Source: Copromyces sp. CBS 386.78
Taxonomy: Eukaryota > Ascomycota > Sordariomycetes > Sordariales > Sordariaceae
Reading direction: 5' to 3'
Length of the DNA: 64,000 nucleotides
Assembly (NCBI GenBank): GCA_030685235.1
Contig: MU839249.1
Location: 1-64,000 of the forward strand
Shown here piece after piece: positions 34,501 through 46,571 of this stretch (position 1 is its first letter; each line of letters starts with the position of its first letter). The notes beneath the pieces were generated by a model. The model was not told the origin of the DNA, did not search any database, and saw only the letters and a list, made by a program, of their open reading frames with translations. The translations under genes and the position numbers were made by a program.

Positions 34501-37500
34501 AACTAATACGCCCGTATACAAAGAAATCCTTCGATAAATATATTTAATAAAAGTCGACGAAAAGGATATAAAGAAGTTTTTCGATAAAGTAGACCGATTA
34601 TTAAAAATTAAGGAAGAGATTATCGAAATTTTGAACCGTTCCGAAGGACGGAAATATATTAGCGAAGTCGCCGCTTTCTTATTTTTATTAGTAGAGGAGA
34701 TCCCTCTTTATCGTTTATACGATTATAAAATCGAATTATAGCCGGGAGAGTAACTTTCTAACGTACGGTTACAATACGTATTATTTATAAAAGTAATTAT
34801 TATTAAAAAGTAAATTAATAATAATTTGAGGAAGAAATTTATTTGGCCGTTATAGTCAGTAGCCGCTTCCCCCCTCTTATTAATTAAGAAATCCGGAGGC
34901 GGAATTTATATTTATATGGATTATTATAGTATTAATAATATTATATTAAAGATATATTATCCGTTGCCGCTAAACCAAAGAGATTTTTAATACGATTTGT
35001 AAAGTAAAGATTTTTACGAAGTTCGATATTATTATTGCATTTAATAGGATTTGTATTAAGGAGGGATATAAATAGTTTATTACTTTTATTATTCGTTTTA
35101 ATTTTTACGAATTTATTATATATTTTTTCGGTTTATAGGGCGCGCTAGGAATTTTTTAAAATTATATTAACGACGTCTTATATAATATTTTTAACGTTTA
35201 CGCTACCGCTTATTTTAATAATATTTTAATTTATTCTAATAATAAAGAGGAGTATAAAGAATACGTTAAGGAGGTTTTATAAAAGATAATTAAAGTAGGA
35301 TTCTAGATTAATATTAATAAGTATAAATTCTATATATAGTGAATTAAGTATTTAAGTTTTATTATTACTTTAAGTAGTTTCGAAATAAATTTAGAAAAAG
35401 TTTTTGTAGTTACAATATAGGAAGTTCCAAATTTTAAGAGGTTGCTTTAGCGCTTTTTAAGTTTCGCTAATTTCTATTATTATTTTATTAAATATTTTTC
35501 TATTATCGCCAGCCCGTTATACGAATTAATTAAGAAGATAGTAGGATAGGAATAGGAAGAATAGTATTAAAGATCTTTTGAAGTTTTGAAGAAGGCTTTT
35601 ATAAGTAGACTTATACTTTGGATTTACGATTAATTAAAATAAACCGTTGTAGAAACGGACGCTTCTAATTAGGTATATAGAAGTATATTATTATAATACA
35701 ATAATAATAGTATCCTTCGCCCTATCGCCTATTTTAGCCAGCGGTATTCTTTAATTAAATATAATTATAATATTTATAATAAAGAATTATTCGCTATTAT
35801 TAAGGCTTTAGAAGAGTGGTGCTCCGGATTCGAAGGGGTATAATAATTAATTGAGGTCCTTACGGACTATAAGACTTTAAAGATTTTTATAACTAATAAA
35901 TAGTTAATTCCCTACTATATACGGTAGTTTTAATTCTTATCCTAATTTAATTTTATAATTAAATACCGATTAGGCTCGTTATAAGTACGCTCTAACGTTT
36001 TAAATAGGAAACCGGAGGATTTATTTAAAAACGAAGCTAATAAGCGGTTATTAATTAGAAATAAGATTTTATTTAATTATAATATTTTTGTAAATAGAGT
36101 TTTCGTTTTGGAGAGTAGAGAGGAAGTTATTAATATTAGAATTGAATATATTTATAATTTGGAGGTAATAAATAATAAATTTATTAATAATTTAATTATA
36201 GAGAATTACGAGAAATTGGTATTTTTATAAGATTTATTCGCTTATTTATTAGACTTTAATTGCCGCGTATAGTTTAAAGAGGTAAAAGATTAATTGAAGA
36301 AGGTGTCCTTTATTAAATATAGGGTAATATAGGGACGAGCTTACTTTCGAGGCGCTATTATTATTAATTCTAACGATATTGAACTTTAATTCTAGTTCCT
36401 TTATTATATATACGATTTACTATTTATTAATTATTTAGGTTATAAAAAGATTTATTCGTTGCTTTTTTAGTCTTTCTTTTAGTTAAGAATATTTAATATT
36501 ATTAAGGCCTATTATAAAGCTTGCCTACCGTATATTAAATTTAAATTATTATAATATTCCCCGTATAGGTTTTTAAAATTATTAGTAGTATTTTTCGTAT
36601 TATAGAAAGATATTTCCGTAGATTATATTACCCCTTTAATTCTTTATATACGTTGGGGTTAAGAATTTAAGTATATAGCCGTTATTATTAATCGTTTAAT
36701 AAAAATACGATATTTTATTCCTATTATTGGCCTTACGGCCGAAGAATTGGTAGATTAGTTTATTAAGAGAATTTATAATATTTACGGCCTCCCGGACTTT
36801 ATTATATTAAATTGAGGTTCTTAATTTATTTCGTAGTTTTAAAGAATTTTATCTTCCTATTTAGAAGTAATTTTTAAGCCCTTTTCCGCGTTCTATCTAA
36901 TTATTAATAGTTAAATAGAGCGTATTAATACGGAGATAGAGAAATACCTTCGTTTTTATATTAATTGGGCGTAGGATAATTAGGTAGATTAGTTATTAAT
37001 TATAGAGTTCGCTAATAATAATTTAGTATTTAAAATAATAGGAGTATCCCTTTTCTTTACTAATTACGGTTTTTACCCCCGTATAAACGTTGAATTAATA
37101 AAATTATACCCGCTAAATTTATTAATTTAATAGTAAGTAGAATACTTTAAGGTTAATAAAATCGCTAATTACTTTAAAAGAATATTAGAGTACGTTACGG
37201 ATTAAATAAAATAAATTTAATAATAGTATAAAGCTAACGCTAATATTCGAAGGATAAATACCTTAAAGTATAAAATAGGAAATAAAGTCTTATTTAATAT
37301 GGAAAACCTTAATACCGGCCGATTATACGTAAAGCTTACTCCCTTTTATAAAAGCCCGTTCAAAATTATTAAAGTAAATAGCTATAGAATTATATTTAAA
37401 TTCCCTGTTAATATAAAATATAGCCCGACTTTTTATATTAGTAAAATTAAATTATAGGCCGAAGTAAGTATTCTAGGATAATTAGAAGTATAAAGGGACG

Positions 37501-37930
37501 TTTATATAAATTAAAATCGTAATATAAGAAGGATTAATAATGAAGAGGATTCGGTAGAATAGGATTTTATTAAAATTAATAGCTATTATAAAATGGTTAA
37601 CAGTTGTTAAGAATATTTCGTTATTTAAGTATTATTTTATTAGCTTTTATAATAGCCGCGTACTAATATAATTATATTCCTTAATACAATATAATAATTT
37701 TACGAAGTATATTCGGAAGTTCTAATACCTTTAAATTAATTAGTAGCGGAGTAGAAGCGAAAGAGGATATTAGAAGAGGAGGAGCCGGCTATAGAAGCGG
37801 AAGTTCCGCTAGCGAAGTACGAAGGGAGGAGGAAATTATTATAATTGGCGGCTATAGAAGTTTTTTACGGTTGGACTAAATATTTAATAGGGTTATTTAT
37901 TATTTTATATAATTTTAATTAATTATATAG
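31600..37930 (+). pseudogene. gag-pol fossil of the 31.0-38.2 kb Ty3/Gypsy element
   Basis: Domains in order: gag ending in a CCHC knuckle at 32,931-32,972 (spacing C-x2-C-x4-H-x4-C is preserved although each Cys/His codon now reads Tyr: YYRYSKFSYIARNY). Aspartic protease at 33,353-33,391 (FINSGYSTFTFIN, the usual DSG motif with Asp as Asn). Reverse transcriptase with YFNN for YLDD at 35,210-35,221, then ILIYSNNKEEYKEYVKEVL. RNase H from about 35,650 (ETDASNQVYRSIL). Integrase at about 36,660-37,000 (RYFIPIIGLTAEELVD, then GLPDFIILN-stop-GS). RNase H through integrase reads in one frame if Gln/Trp stops are tolerated. No typical chromodomain was recognised after the integrase, unlike the other two elements. 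Confidence 0.87.
33751..33942 (-). repeat. Short internal repeat in the gag-pol spacer
   Basis: Three near-identical units of about 48-54 bp (variants of TTATTAAGAAGGAGGAGACTA) lie between 33,775 and 33,905 on the plus strand, in the protease-to-RT linker. A 63-codon minus-strand frame crossing them reads as a repeated peptide but is antisense to the polyprotein and is not called a gene. On the plus strand the repeat would encode an acidic KKEEET-like linker. Confidence 0.55.
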
Positions 37931-37950
37931 TTTCTTTTAGGTAGGGGTAA

Positions 37951-38182
37951 TATTATAGGGTTAGTTTGTATTGTATATGCTGGTGATAGTAGTTCTTTGA
38001 GACTATTGTTATTATTTCGGTTAATTGGTTACGGCCTCCCGCTATGGACCTACTGGTTTATAGTTCGAATTTTATAAAGGCCTATCTCCCGAGCGCACCT
38101 CTGTACTTCTCTTCCTTTCCTCTCCTCGTGTAATTACGTATATCTATAATTATACTTAACCTCTCGCCCTCTACCCGTGATA
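37951..38182 (+). repeat. 3' LTR, 232 bp
   Basis: TATTATAGGGTTAGTT to CCCGTGATA. It is less mutated toward its 3' half, where GCGCACCTCTGTACTTCTCTTCC is kept, than the 5' LTR. Confidence 0.95.
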
Positions 38183-38187
38183 ACCCG

Positions 38188-39149
38188 GAAATTAACGAAC
38201 TACGAAATTTTAAAATTAAGTATACCCCCTAGCCTACTATTACTACGCCTATCGACTACGATCGGTATAATAATACCCGCATACTATTTTACAATAATAA
38301 AGCTCCCCAACTAATATAACGAAATACTTAAAGGGGAAGGAGGCGCTAGAAATAGCTTTGTCGTAGTAAAGGAAATCGACGAACGGCAACGCAAGAACTA
38401 GTAAGAAAGGAAGTATCGCTTATTCGAACAAATTTTAAAGCATTTTACTAAAACTTTATAAAGAATATTATATTATAGAGGACGCTAATATTAAAACTAC
38501 TAACGACGGCTCTAACCGCTATAGTACCCCCTCCCCCTCCCCCCCCTCCAATATACCCGCGGGCATTTCTAATTCCTTCGCCCGCACCTTCGTATTACTC
38601 CTAGCGAACACTAACACCCTCCCTATCTCCCTAACCCCAAGGCTAATATTAGCCGCCCGTCTAGTAATAACCGTATTATAGTAATTTACTAGCTCTTAAT
38701 AGCTCTAATTAATTTGGCTATAGGGTACTAACTCTTATTAAATAGCTAATTCAATACTAAGATAATCCGCCACCTTCTAACCAATAGTAAGGAGAGGGAT
38801 AAATTATACTAGTAACGCAATATAAGTAAGCCCTAGTCCCTATAGTACTACCTCTAATACCTCTAATATATTCACAAGGATATATAAATATAGGGGCTCT
38901 CTAGTACTCTAGCCAACACTCTAGGTATTAGAATTAAAATAGGCACGTGCACTCTGGCCACTACTTATACGGCGAGTATTAATTTCAAGGTGAATAGTAA
39001 GTATAGCGACTAGCGCAGCCGCCAATATAATAGTAGGGATAGCAGTTACGCTGGTAAGAACCGTATTAACTATCTTAGTAGTAGATAATTAATAAGATTG
39101 ATGATTGTGAATAGCTTTACGTGAAAGAGCGACGTAGATTTGGTGGTGT
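38188..39149 (+). other. 3' interior of the MULE
   Basis: RIP-mutated but less so than the transposase region; RIP becomes weaker toward the right end. No gene was seen. From about 38,930 it aligns, in reverse complement, with the left half of the short derivative at 61,013 (shared CTACGTCG, ATCAAT, AATACGGTT, GTAACTGCTATCCC and CCAGAGTGCACGTGCCTA blocks). Confidence 0.65.
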
Positions 39150-39272
39150 GCGCGTACGTAAGCGATGTGTACGGTGTGCTGGCGCGGCTGGGCGGCTGGG
39201 CGGTTGCACGTGCTGTAAAAGTGGGGGGGACTTGACTGTTACTTTTTAGGGTCTTGATCGTTACCGAATGCG
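39150..39272 (-). repeat. Right terminal inverted repeat of the MULE
   Basis: GC-rich and unmutated, ending GATCGTTACCGAATGCG at 39,272. It contains GGCGCGGCTGGGCGGCTGGGCGGTTGCACGTGC, complementary to the left arm. Confidence 0.92.
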
Positions 39273-39886
39273 GCTAGCGAGGCGGTACTCACCCACTTCT
39301 AGCACCTGGAGAAATCCGGCTAGGTCGCAACAGGGGCACGACGCGAGAGGGCACTGTGTAAACTAAAGAGGGGACTGGACGGGTGCCCCCCGGTCAATAC
39401 CTTACCTTGAGGAACATCAACGGCATTGTCAGTCAGTGGGCGAGGTGACATTGATCTGGGCGTGTCAATGGTGGCATGTGCAGTAGTTCAATATTCCGCC
39501 ATAATTAGCAGCTCTCTGCTTCTGGCGAGTCCGCTTTCGACGTACCGCTGTTCCCGTTCAGAATTCTGATGCTTGCCACAATGCAGTCAGTCCTTGATGG
39601 CTTGCCCTTGCTCACTGACGTCGTCGCCGTGATTCTGGGTTCTCGACAGCCGGAGTCGGGGAAGGGTCTGGAGCGGTTAGTTAGCCGGGCAGGGCAATGA
39701 GGACCTGAGCTTTTGGAGGATGGCCTGTGGGTGGTTACAGGTATATAGACCGATATGTGGATATAGGGCATCATCGCCCAACGGTGGCATGGTATACTGT
39801 GTCTGGTGTCCAAAGAGAGGCTGTACAACCACTCGGTGTACTGGGAAGAGCACTGTATGGATCAATATCTGGCTCAAGACTCAAGA

Positions 39887-39887
<1 letters not shown>

Positions 39888-39920
<33 letters not shown>
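39888..39920. repeat. (AC)16 microsatellite
   Basis: Uninterrupted CA/AC dinucleotides over 33 bp. Overlapping frames that encode His-Thr or Cys-Val runs here are artefacts of the repeat. Confidence 0.97.
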
Positions 39921-39921
<1 letters not shown>

Positions 39922-42900
39922 CGAGCGGTACCTTGCGTGTTGCTTGCTTCTTTGGTGCTGTTCATGTTGTTTCTGCTGCCGTGTGCTGTGAAGGGGCATG
40001 AATGACCACTGTCAAAAATGGCCAGTCGAGGGTTGCTTTGCAGCAACGGCATCTGCAGCCGTGGTGTCCAGGACACCTCTAGGCTTCTTCATCAGTGATC
40101 CTATCGTCCGTAGCGTGGGTGGCCGTGCAATGTCCATTGTCGTCGAGGACAAGAACGTGGAGTCTAGCATCGAGTCCGAGTCTCTAACGCCACTGGCATG
40201 CCCAAACAGCAATAATGGCAATTGTTATAATAAGGGTGGCCGAGTCACAGTATCAATTGGCCTCGACTTGTTGATGAGAGGTGACAGATGCTGTCTGAAA
40301 AGAGTCTGAAGAGTGAAGAGAGACTCGGACAGAGTGCAAAGTCGACATCTGGTTGGCCAGCACAAAGAAAACACTGCCAAAGTGTGAAGTGGGTGAAAGT
40401 GGGGAAATGGGTCTAGGGGCGGCAGGCTTGAGGTGCTTTGGCCGGGATGAGGAAGGTACAAGCAGGGGTCTTAAGCGCCCTCGCGGTCGATTGGCAAGCA
40501 CGTCCCTGCGCAGACGCACCAATTAGCTTTGCCATCACCTTCCCTCGCCTTCCTGACCTGGACCGCCGACATCCATCCAGCTTCCCGGTCATCATTGTGA
40601 TCTTATCGGTCTCTTTCATCCGCTATCATCTGCTATCGTCCGCCATCGATCCTTCCTGTCTTCCATTTTGGATGCTGTCAGTAGTCTTTTATAGCGTCAT
40701 CATATTCGTTCCATGTCCTCCTTCCTCAAAGGCAACCGACCACCACACGCAACACGCCAGTTGCAACCCAGATTCAACAAAACATTGGCTAGAACCCCAT
40801 CTTGTGCTTCGAGTCTTCCGTGCATTGGCTGGAACCGTGGAACACCAGTTGCCAAGACGGATGCAGAAAATCAGGAACCACCTGTACGACTTTCTCCAAC
40901 ACAAGTTCCCATCTCGCCCAAGCTCGGGGTGATGGATCATATCGCGTTGCGACGAGCAAGCCGACAGCACCATCTGCCTGGGTGATGAGTATTACAGCCA
41001 ATGTCGTTCATCACGAACTATTCGAGCAAATTGTTCGTCGTGTGCTGTGGAAAGTTTCGTCACAATAGGCGGCCGCTGCTCATATCCGAAATCCGAACAA
41101 GTCTCCGACTAGCGAGGATCCCAAATAGGCGCCGATTGCCCAGGGATTTTTGCCTTCACTTCACTTTCTTTCTGTACCGTGCAAAATCAACATTTCATGG
41201 TACACATCGATAAATTCAACCGTCAGCTACATCATGGACGCCCATGTACTCCACCATCCGACCTTGGGACTCGTATTGAGCTCATGATATACCCGTTGCT
41301 ACGGAACCTGGACCGGTTGAGCGGTATCCGTGCGGCATCACGCATGGGAATGTGATCGGTAGGGTACCTACGTACTCGACACTTTTAGTCATCACTTTGA
41401 GGAGGAGGGCAGTGGAGGGTTCGGCTGCAGACTTGAAACCCCCACCCGGCAGCTTCAATCGTGTTTGTGTTGAAGCCGATGGGACTGCTTCTACCTATTA
41501 ACCCCACCATCACCATCACCCCCCTCGTATGCAGGTCCGGTATGAAGTCTGATGTTGTTGCAGTTTGACTGAACACAATAGATTAGACCACCATTCTCTA
41601 CGCCACGGACCCTGATAATTTTACTGCAACCCTAATCCAGCCAAATCATTCATGCCAAAATGGTGGCCTCGATCTTTGAAAGGCAGGACAGTCGCATCTC
41701 AGATATCTCCGGTGCCGGCGAACCGAATCTGCCTGGAATCACTATTTCGATGGCAAGGGTGGAATCCAATTCGTCTTCTTTTCTGCATTTCCTTGAAAGG
41801 GTTGTCTCCAGAGCCCAGAATCGAAGCATAACACCAAGGAGATAGCATTCTATTGCCGACCCAAAGCGAGGGGCATATCGTTAGCCATCCTTCGGCTAAT
41901 GAAAGATGGGCTGGATGAGCAGCGCGGGCTCCTATGCCCTGTCAGGCCTTTGTTTGACGGAAGTTGTCCTGTCTGAAACGGAGCGGCAGCTCAACAGAAG
42001 CACTGACATTGGATGTTACGGTTTTGCAATTGCACCTGTGGTCGGGTTACGCAGACAAGATGGTGAACTCCCCGCTCCGGTTCCTGGCATGAAAGCAGGA
42101 ACCGGGAGACAACGAATGCCTCACATTGCTTTGGTGCCGGACACGATGCACCCACGATCAAGTATGTCACGGCCGCATTTCGTGACCTGGCATGCGAGGT
42201 TACAACTTACTACTCTCTGATGACGGGTTACCACATACCCGCAAGCAATAACGGCGATACCTCCACTTCCGGCCTATCTCATTGCTCCCCGCCCAAGCAA
42301 GTGCAGCCCTAGAAAAGCTAGGTAGCTATCGGTATGCCCTCTGCAAGTGATCAAAGCATCCGTAACGCCCCCGCGCCCGTACCTCGTTCAACCTGTACAC
42401 CGCAGGACCTTTGGCTGTTCGTGCCTGACATGAGGTGAAGGCTCTCTTTCGTATGGATTGCTGTCGTCCTACCCAAGGAGGAGGACAAGATATGCAACAC
42501 AGAAACCGAGCAACGAACACTGCGTGGCATACCTATTCGAACCTTGGCCTGAGGCTACCACACCGGCTTCCTTCCGCCCGTACTGAGTAAAAAGTTGTTT
42601 GTGGAACCATGGGGCAAGAAATGAAGCAGTAACAGCAAAAAGGGCAAGGACACAAAAGTGGTTGTCCGAGACATGGAAGCGCGGGGTTATCGTGATGCTG
42701 TTCGCGAGGTGTTTAAGGAGAGTGAAAGCGATATCTGCGGAATACTCCGTTACATCAGTTCAAAGAAGAGTATAACGGTCCCAATATGGCGTGCGGCGCT
42801 GCTTGGAGGCCAAGGATACAAGTGGAGGCTACGTCCATCTTTGCTTCTCTTCAGTTCTTTCCCATCAACCAGTTCATTGGGTTCACTCAATCGCTCCTTC

Positions 42901-45570
42901 CACTTCCTTTAGTGGAAAGGCTGAACTGCGGTTCGCTCGAGCGATATGCACCTCATTGAAGAAAGCGTCCGAGCAGCGGAACCGAGGAAGGTCCTTCTTT
43001 CCCCTGAATCGTCATATGTATCTCGTCTGTACCTTCCGTCCGTCATCTAATCTTGTCCGTGCTTCCGCCGCAGATGCACAAACTACTTTGAATGAAAACG
43101 CGGGGGCTGCAGGAGCACATGAGGTAAGCAAAGCTTGAAGCTGCCTGCCCCGAGTTTTCTCTCCGAGGTTCAACCTCTCCAGTATCGAGCTTTCCTCAAG
43201 CAACGTCCATTCAATCCGTCTCGCGTCCCTACGAGGTTTGTTACCCACCTAGAGGTACCTACCCAAATGAATGGAATACGTCTTCATGGGTGCTTTGTAT
43301 ACACAACCTTACTTATCCTTCAATATTCTCAAATCTCTCGACACTGGCGTCACAATTCGCACAATCGCAAAGTGTCGATGGCGACATTGAAGAAACGCAA
43401 CCACACATGGTTCAGTTGTGTGTGCAGTTCAATGATATTTTGCATACTCTCTTTTCTTTTCCTACTCGTTGGATTGGCCTGAAAACGGCTGAAGAAAAGT
43501 TAAAAATACGTACCTTGCCATCCACTAAACAACCGCGTTGGTTGGTTCGGGATCCTTTCTTCCATGTGGTCACTACCACAAAACAGGAAGCCAGGGATCA
43601 CCATTTACTCTGAGCTCGCCTGCCTTGCCATTGGCATTCTCGCATTTAGGTAGGATCGGTACAAGCTTCAGTCGAGCAAGTGCAAGTACAAACAGACCAC
43701 CTTCCTTCAGACTCGATCAGTTCTTGCCTTGCGGAGCTGAACCCATCCCGTAATCTTAGTCGGCCTTTCGTTATCAGATCAACCACTATCACTCAATATT
43801 CACAATGAGCCGTCGCCAACCAGCTGGACTGGCTGTGCTGAGTTACCAAGCGCACATTGTGCGGTAGCGAGTAGAACCATGTAAGTGACCAGGTTACTTC
43901 GTGCCTAGCTGAAAGCTCGACACCAACTGGCAACTCAGAAAGCAGGAATGACGACACTATTCAACTATCGCGAAGCTAAAATACATCACGGGCTAGAGTT
44001 AAAACGCGGCTGTTTGGTTTTGAATGCTTATTCGAGAGTGTCTACTTATCCCTTTTTGGGACATCAGGCCTGTCAGCTTACCAAAACAGGCCAGACCCGT
44101 CTCGCCTCGACTCATAGCAAATCAGCTCGGCGACAACATCGACAAACCGCCTCAGAGCTTGCAGTAGATCGTCGGCCGGGGTCGCTATCGTGAACCGTGC
44201 CATGATCGGCCCGGGCAGCATGGCGGGCATACCCATAAAAGATATGATACAGGTCGGGGTTGCGGTACGGATCGGGACAATGATCACCAATACATCTATT
44301 CTATATCAAGTGTGGCTGAGAGCCCCATGTGTAAACTTCACAGTGTATCCCATACACTCATATCACTACGGATACGGATGCACATGTTGGGTGAGCTTTG
44401 CACTGAACCTTTCGCCAGGACGACACGAGACAAGCGCTATAGTGTAGACGCCCCAAGACCTCATTCCTTGACCACGTTGGTTGGCTGCCGACGCCAGGCG
44501 ATCAAGTTAGAACTCAATCGGTGTCTTCACCGCTTCCGGTTTCTCATTCGCCTTGTTGTTTTGTTCCTGTCACTCGGTGTCTGACATCTTATGATTATAG
44601 CACGAACTGAGGAATGTCTGAGTAGAGGGTCATCATGCTTTCGTTACTCGGGCAACGAAGCTAGATCCTTGCTTTCGGTCTTCATCGCACGTTTTCTGTC
44701 GGCTAAGGTTGCGGTGGCAGAGACAGAGTGAGACTGGTCTCACTTAGCTGTACGTCGAGCCAGAGATATTGATCTGGACTAGTCTAGGTAGGCAATGACA
44801 CTCGCGTAGTAGATCGTCGATCGGGTTTCGGCTGTCTATCTGATATACAGGGGTTGACGCTCTCGGGCCAGAGTTTCGGAAGAGAAGCCTACCAATGCTT
44901 CCATGGCTCAGTGACTCTATACTTCGGCACGGTATGTTGTATATACGCCAACTCTCATTGATAAACTAGAGAAAGGGCCTATAGAGCTGGCTGGTTATAG
45001 GCCTTTGTAGACAAAGGTATCGTATCGACTTCAATGACCTAGGCTCAACTTCTCATGATCTTGTCAGCACATTGAACGACCAGGATTGTCATTCTCAACT
45101 TTTACTGCACCACCCTTCGTCTACGTTGCAGTTCATAAACATGCTTTTCAGGTGCATATCTAAGTAGGATTTCTCGGAACTCTCAAAGGTCAAGTGACTT
45201 ATCACTAACGCGGGCGCTTGTGCGGCCAGTAGCCTTTATCACAACCCACACCACATCACATCACGATGGGTTGGAACCTCGCACATCAACCCGATATCGG
45301 GCCCGCCCGGCTTGTTTTCGTCAATGCTTGAGAATCCTCTGAGAGTAAGTGATGATGTGACTACCGACCGTTTTCCATTATTGACACTAAACTAGCACTA
45401 CAGTGAATACGATGAAGAAACCAAAACGGAGGTCAAGGACACGGAGTCAATCCTTCAAGTGTGTTCCTAGCATTGCTAAGCATCACGGAATCTGTTAGAT
45501 CAGATCTGACCAGGCCGACCAACCCAGCGAAAGGAGAAACAAGGCTCAGGGTCCCAATAGTCCCTGAAGA

Positions 45571-45595
45571 TCTCTCTCTCTCTCTCTCTCTCTCT
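45571..45595. repeat. (TC)12 microsatellite
   Basis: Uninterrupted TC dinucleotides over about 25 bp. Confidence 0.97.
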
Positions 45596-46525
45596 TGTAT
45601 AGCGAGTCTAGACCATAACCGAGTGGTTCGGATCAATCCCAGCCGTATAACGAGCCACGCAGGTCAGGCATCAAATTACCAGAGCGCCATTGTCTTAAAT
45701 AAAATAGTGTACCGACTTTACAAGTGCGCTGAATGACCGAGATGTCCTAGACTCTTGCCTCGAAATCTGGAGCCAGGCTGGACTTACCTTACCGCCAGAC
45801 CATGTGCTAGATCCAAGATAGGCGAGCTCGCGAAAATCTTTCTCGTCTCGCTCAAGATCCCCGGATGGGGCTGGAACTTGTGTTCGGCGACCATTTTGGT
45901 CTCCGTGCCCCCGCGTCTCCATGTCGTTCGTGGCTCCCCTTTCCGGCTCATGGCTCGCCTTTTCCGGTTCTCATCTCGATAGGTACAAATACGTAGAGGC
46001 AGGGTATGCTAATATAGCCTAGGTAGAGAGGTAAGGCAGATACTCCACTGTCATCGCCATCGCCGAGAGAAATTTGTAGTGTGGCTGGAGAGAAGAGTTT
46101 GTTATTCCCGTGGGCTTGCGAGCAGCGCAGGGAGTTTTCAGGTTGTGAAAGTGGAGGTGTTCATGTGCATCCAAATGGAAAGGAGCGAGAGAAGAGGACC
46201 AAGAGGAAGAGAGCGTAGATGTCGAATTGAGGAAGGCGCAGTCCAGTTGCGGCAACCAGGGGGGCCAGAGGCAGACAGATCTTCAAAACGACGACATCAT
46301 CGGGTTCACGATCCTCACCCTCACCACTTGCCCTCATTCCAACCCAATCCAATCTTAAAAACCTTCATGAACAACTCACTGCAAGCAAAAGCAAGCCTCC
46401 TAACTCCCAGCCTCCCGTCCACGTTGTTGCCCACATGCGCCCGTTATTTATCCACTTCATGCTCGTGGCTGCCCACATTTGCCGATGCTGATCCGGGGTT
46501 CATCACTGTCACTGCCGTCCGTCAA

Positions 46526-46571
46526 GGCGTTAAAAGCAGGGGTTAAACGCTCCTGCTTAACGCTTAACGCC
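46526..46571. other. Imperfect palindrome built from GCGTTAA motifs
   Basis: GGCGTTAAAAGCAGG (46,526-46,540) is mirrored imperfectly by CCTGCTTAACGCTTAACGCC (46,552-46,571). The motif GCGTTAA or its complement occurs four times, one with an extra A. It could be a cruciform or a paired binding site. Confidence 0.5.

Larger units (their letters stand above)
31020..38182 (+). mobile_element. Complete Ty3/Gypsy retrotransposon (7,163 bp) nested in the MULE
   Basis: Bounded by 232-bp LTRs at 31,020-31,251 and 37,951-38,182, with exact duplication of ACCCG at 31,015-31,019 and 38,183-38,187. A purine-rich tract ending GGTAGGGGTAA abuts the 3' LTR, and gag-pol reads on the plus strand. It belongs to the same family as the unmutated solo LTR at 20,725. 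RIP has destroyed all long frames. It inserted after the MULE, because it lies just beyond the transposase C-terminus and carries its own intact duplication. Confidence 0.95.
27975..39272 (+). mobile_element. Mutator-like element (MULE), about 4.1 kb, carrying a nested LTR retrotransposon
   Basis: The termini are perfect inverts (CGCATTCGGTAACGATCAAGACCC at 27,975 and its complement ending at 39,272). Similarity continues inward for well over 100 bp. The 9-bp host sequence GCTAGCGAG is duplicated exactly at 27,966-27,974 and 39,273-39,281; nine-base duplications with long inverted repeats are typical of Mutator elements. The interior encodes a MULE-type transposase fossil on the plus strand. 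Subtracting the nested retrotransposon (7,163 bp plus one 5-bp duplication) leaves about 4,130 bp. The interior is RIP-mutated, but roughly the outer 130-150 bp at each end are not. A short unmutated derivative of the same family lies at 61,013-61,577. Confidence 0.93.

Noticed and set aside
40438..40932. 164-codon plus-strand frame
   Set aside because: Composition and overlap with several equally long frames on both strands suggest chance openness in GC-normal DNA.
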